Assembly: GCA_934646115.1 (NCBI GenBank)
Contig: CAKUEM010000061.1
Location: forward strand, 1 to 9,028
DNA: 9,028 nucleotides
Reading direction: 5' to 3'
Source of the DNA: an uncultured Oscillospiraceae bacterium
GTDB taxonomy: Bacteria > Bacillota > Clostridia > Oscillospirales > JAAYXM01
In this document: positions 6,820-9,028 of the stretch, one piece after another
Layout: each line of letters starts with the position of its first letter
How positions within the stretch are numbered: position 1 is the stretch's first letter
Program-made: the position numbers and the translations under genes
Notes under the pieces: generated by a model
Database searches by the model: none
Told to the model about the DNA's origin: nothing
What the model saw: the letters and a program-made list of their open reading frames with translations, nothing else

Positions 6820-6848
6820 GATAGCACGCCCCTGCTATCATAGTTTTT
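6820..6848 (+). terminator. hairpin with T-run at the end of the flavodoxin gene, orientation uncertain
   Basis: GATAGCA (6820-6826) pairs with TGCTATC (6833-6839) around CGCCCC, and five T follow at 6844-6848 after a four-base gap on the plus strand. It sits 13 bases past the stop of the leftward flavodoxin gene, where that gene should terminate. On the minus strand, however, the stem is not followed by T residues. It may work for plus-strand transcripts, or act only as a 3' end stabiliser for the flavodoxin mRNA. Confidence 0.4.
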
Positions 6849-6851
6849 CCA

Positions 6852-7355
6852 TCAAGCCAGAATACTTTTTCTCAGTTTGTCTAAATCCGCTTCATCCGGG
6901 TGCGTCAGCGCGCGGTCAAAATTTTCGATCAACATATCAAGGTTTTCCGGATGCTCCGGCTGATTTTTCATCATTACATAGCGCTCGCGCACAGATTGCG
7001 GCATTTTGCCCTGACACATATATTCCCCAACCACGGTGTTGCTTGCGTCGATCGACTGCTTCACATGCTCGAGAATTTTTTGAAAATATGCTGCACTGCC
7101 GCCGAATCCCGCCGTTCCAAACAGGAAAATTCTTTTGTTTTTCAGCGTTGAAAGCAGCTCCAGGGTCGCGCTGTCCGCAGTTCCCTTATCCGTCCAGAAC
7201 CCGATATAAAGCAGCGCGGAGCGAGGCGCTTCCGCTTGAAATATGCCGAAATAGTCGCAGCTTTCTTTGGGCAGCGTTTCGCGAATCGTGTCGGCAAGCT
7301 GCTTTGTGTTGCCCGTTGCGCTGCTGAATATGATCGAATATCTATCCTCATGCAT
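6852..7355 (-). CDS. BilS-like flavodoxin family protein
   Basis: This 167-residue soluble protein has the flavodoxin fold and should bind FMN and shuttle electrons. The FMN phosphate loop is SSATGNT (residues 11-17). Further flavin-side loops are probably FWTDKG (53-58) and FGTAGFGGS (79-87), followed by MCQGKMPQSVRERY (113-126) and HPDEADLDKL near the C-terminus. That combination is what I remember for the clostridial flavodoxin group named BilS, the partner of bilirubin reductase BilR. No bilR is present in this window, so the link to bile pigment reduction is untested, and many relatives are solitary. The ATG at 7355 is preceded by AAGGA ending at 7367, an 11-base spacing that is a little long. 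The gene lies downstream of the GltA/NfnL-like gene on the same strand, with a large hairpin between them. Confidence 0.82.
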   Translation of the reverse strand: MHEDRYSIIFSSATGNTKQLADTIRETLPKESCDYFGIFQAEAPRSALLYIGFWTDKGTADSATLELLSTLKNKRIFLFGTAGFGGSAAYFQKILEHVKQSIDASNTVVGEYMCQGKMPQSVRERYVMMKNQPEHPENLDMLIENFDRALTHPDEADLDKLRKSILA

Positions 7356-7378
7356 CGTATAGTCGTTCCTTTCGGTTT

Positions 7379-7447
7379 AAAAAAATGATACGCGCAGCGG
7401 CATAGCGTTTCCGCGGTTGCTATGCCGCTGCGCAAAAATTATCATTT
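7379..7447 (-). terminator. large GC-rich hairpin with T-run between the gltA-like and flavodoxin genes
   Basis: GCGCAGCGGCATAGC (7392-7406) and GCTATGCCGCTGCGC (7419-7433) form a perfect 15-bp stem with a 12-base loop. The stem is extended by AAATGATA (7383-7390) and TATCATTT (7440-7447). Read leftward, the structure ends in seven T (7385-7379). It therefore looks like an intrinsic terminator for transcripts coming from the GltA/NfnL-like gene, or an attenuator in the leader of the flavodoxin gene, whose ribosome binding site begins only about ten bases further on. Confidence 0.65.
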
Positions 7448-7677
7448 CCGCCAAATCGCTCAGCGTCATTTTATTGGGCGCGTTTTCTATCGATTTTGCG
7501 AAATATATGTTTCCTGCGCGGCGGCGAGTTATTTGCTATCCGTGTTCTGCTGCGGGACTTCCCTACCGCAGAGTCACAAAAAGCTCAAAAGAGAATGCTT
7601 ACAAAAAAGCTATTTTTACAAGCGAAAACTAAACTAAAACGCTTTATTTTCTCGCTTTTGCGCACAATTTGCCGCAA
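7448..7677. other. 230 bases of spacer downstream of the gltA-like gene
   Basis: Together with the hairpin this makes a 322-base gap between the two leftward genes. No gene is supported. Weak structure is visible: AAGCGAAAA (7620-7628) can partly pair with TTTTCTCGCTT (7647-7657), followed leftward by a T-run at 7609-7604, a possible poor terminator for the upstream gene. CTGCGG (7550-7555) pairs with CCGCAG (7566-7571). No clear promoter for the flavodoxin gene was found. Confidence 0.5.
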
Positions 7678-9028
7678 TTACTTCTCTTGGATGTACTCGT
7701 CGATCGCCTGCGCCGCGCCCTTTCCGGCACCCATCGCCAAAATAACCGTTGCCGCGCCCGTCACCGCGTCACCGCCGGCAAAAACGCCTTCTTTTGAGGT
7801 CTTTCCGCTTTCCTCGCTCTCAACCACAATGCAGCCCCATTTGTTGGTATCCAGCCCCGGCGTCGTTCTACGGATCAGCGGATTTGGCGACGTGCCGATC
7901 GCAATGATAATGCAATCCAGCTCTAAATCGAACTCGCTTCCCGCGATCGGAACAGGACGGCGGCGTCCGGATGCATCCGGCTCACCAAGCTCCATTTTTT
8001 GACATTTCATGCCGCTGACCCATCCGTCTTCATTGCCCAGCACCTCAACCGGCGCGGTCAGGAAGCGGAACTCGATCCCCTCTTCTTTCGCGTGATGGAT
8101 CTCCTCCAAGCGCGCGGGCAGCTCGCTCTCGCTGCGGCGGTAGACAATGTAAACATTCTCCGCGCCCATGCGCTTTGCGCTGCGCGCCGCGTCCATCGCA
8201 ACGTTTCCTCCGCCGATGACCGCAACATTTTGATATGCGCGCATCGGCGTGTCGTAATTTTTATCATAAGCTTTCATCAAATTGATGCGCGTTAAGAACT
8301 CGTTGGCAGAATACACGCCGTTTAAGTTCTCGCCCGGCACATGCATAAACGACGGAAGCCCCGCGCCCGAGCCGACAAAAATTGCCTCGAAACCATCATC
8401 GAACAGATCATCGACCTTGGCAGTGCGCCCAACAACATAGTTCGTAACGATTTTAACGCCCATTTCCTTGAGCGAATCAATTTCCTTTGCAACAATCGCC
8501 TTGGGCAGACGGAATTCCGGAATTCCGTAAACCAGAACGCCGCCCGGCGTATGGAACGCTTCAAACACCGTGACCTCATAGCCGCGGCGCGCAAGCTCGC
8601 CCGCGCAGGTCAACCCGGCAGGACCGGCGCCGACAACCGCGACCTTATGCCCATTGCTTTTCGGCTTTTCCGCCTGCGCCGTGCTGTGCTTCATCGCCCA
8701 GTCCGCAACAAAACGCTCTAAACGACCGATCGCGACCGGCTCATGCTTGATTCCGCGGACGCACTTGTTCTCGCACTGCGTCTCCTGCGGGCAGACGCGA
8801 CCGCACACCGCCGGCAGCGCGTTAGTCGATTTTAAAATATCATACGCCGCTTGAAAATCGCCGATTTTGACCTTCGCGATAAATTCCGGGATCGGCACGC
8901 CGACCGGACATCCGGACACGCAGGGACGATGCTTGCATTCCAGACAGCGGTTTGCCTCCTTGATCGCCTGCTCCTCCGTATAGCCCAGCGCAACTTCTTC
9001 GAAATTTTTATTTCTCACGTTCGCATCC
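7678..9028 (-). CDS. gltA: NADPH-dependent glutamate synthase GltA / NfnL-type flavoprotein, 5' end cut off
   Basis: This belongs to the glutamate synthase small-subunit family. Such proteins pass electrons from NADPH through FAD and Fe-S clusters, either for glutamate synthesis or, as NfnL/NfnB, for electron bifurcation between ferredoxin and NAD(P)H. Counting from the Val at 9018, the N-terminal Fer4_20 domain has Cys25, 28, 33, 37 (CLECKHRPCVSGCP) and Cys72, 76, 82, 86. The FAD-binding motif is VVGAGPAGL (128-136), the NADPH-binding motif VIGGGNVAMDAA (267-278), and GVFAGGDAVTGAATVILAMG (411-430) is the C-terminal FAD motif. The GTG at 9018 is not the start: the frame continues upstream as Asp-Ala-Asn, matching the family's usual DPNVRNKNF, so about 10-15 more residues lie outside the window. 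All motifs look intact. The NfnA-type FAD/NAD partner often encoded just upstream would be off the edge, so GltA and NfnL cannot be told apart here. Confidence 0.93.
   Translation of the reverse strand, partial: DANVRNKNFEEVALGYTEEQAIKEANRCLECKHRPCVSGCPVGVPIPEFIAKVKIGDFQAAYDILKSTNALPAVCGRVCPQETQCENKCVRGIKHEPVAIGRLERFVADWAMKHSTAQAEKPKSNGHKVAVVGAGPAGLTCAGELARRGYEVTVFEAFHTPGGVLVYGIPEFRLPKAIVAKEIDSLKEMGVKIVTNYVVGRTAKVDDLFDDGFEAIFVGSGAGLPSFMHVPGENLNGVYSANEFLTRINLMKAYDKNYDTPMRAYQNVAVIGGGNVAMDAARSAKRMGAENVYIVYRRSESELPARLEEIHHAKEEGIEFRFLTAPVEVLGNEDGWVSGMKCQKMELGEPDASGRRRPVPIAGSEFDLELDCIIIAIGTSPNPLIRRTTPGLDTNKWGCIVVESEESGKTSKEGVFAGGDAVTGAATVILAMGAGKGAAQAIDEYIQEK

Noticed and set aside
5180..6850. Intact mobile element
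   Set aside because: No transposase, integrase, relaxase, target-site duplication or matching terminal repeats could be found; only composition and scattered palindromes suggest past mobility.
6692..7327. 211-codon open frame on the plus strand
   Set aside because: Most of it lies opposite the flavodoxin gene. It is rich in Arg, Pro, Ser and Cys, with no domain and no ribosome binding site: a shadow of the real gene.
9016..9018. GTG at 9018 as start of the gltA-like gene
   Set aside because: The frame stays open to the window edge and encodes Asp-Ala-Asn before this Val, matching the usual internal family sequence, so the true start is outside the window.

Overview
The window looks like part of a clostridial (Firmicutes) chromosome. 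The signs are strong AGGAGG-type ribosome binding sites, TTG start codons on two divergent genes, S-layer homology (SLH) domains, a PTS EIIC_2-type membrane protein, an AI-2E-family permease and a clostridial-type NADPH-dependent glutamate synthase/NfnL-like flavoprotein. I cannot name the species. The assignments rest on reading motifs by eye; no database search was run.

Layout. Positions 1-306 (minus) are the 5' end of a PTS EIIC_2-family membrane protein that runs off the left edge. A divergent promoter region (307-545) separates it from a rightward two-gene operon. The first gene is an AI-2E family transporter (546-1808). Its stop codon touches the ribosome binding site of the second, a secreted SLH-anchored M3-family metallopeptidase (1821-4157), and a strong hairpin terminator (4167-4200) closes the unit. 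From about 4565 to 6440 the DNA becomes clearly AT-rich: hand counts of two 60-base lines give 27-28% G+C, against 65% in a line of the peptidase gene. The only convincing gene in that stretch is a small inorganic-pyrophosphatase-like protein (4832-5179). The remainder, to about 6850, holds hairpins, a 21-bp tandem repeat and one very short ORF with an excellent ribosome binding site. It reads like foreign or decayed DNA. On the right, two leftward genes follow: a BilS-like flavodoxin (6852-7355) and the GltA/NfnL-like flavoprotein (7678 to beyond 9028). They are separated by a 322-base gap holding a perfect 15-bp GC-rich hairpin.

How they may work together. The transporter and the surface peptidase are almost certainly co-transcribed, so a role in peptide handling at the cell envelope is a fair guess, but the substrate is unknown. 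The flavodoxin and the GltA/NfnL-like protein are both flavin redox proteins on one strand. The hairpin between them suggests they are separately transcribed or linked by regulated read-through.

No complete new multi-gene system is evident. The points most worth checking are the SLH-M3 peptidase fusion in an AI-2E operon, the pyrophosphatase-like protein lacking a key aspartate, the short ORF at 6008, the heptad-coding tandem repeat, and the hairpin that leaves almost no room for a promoter before the flavodoxin gene.
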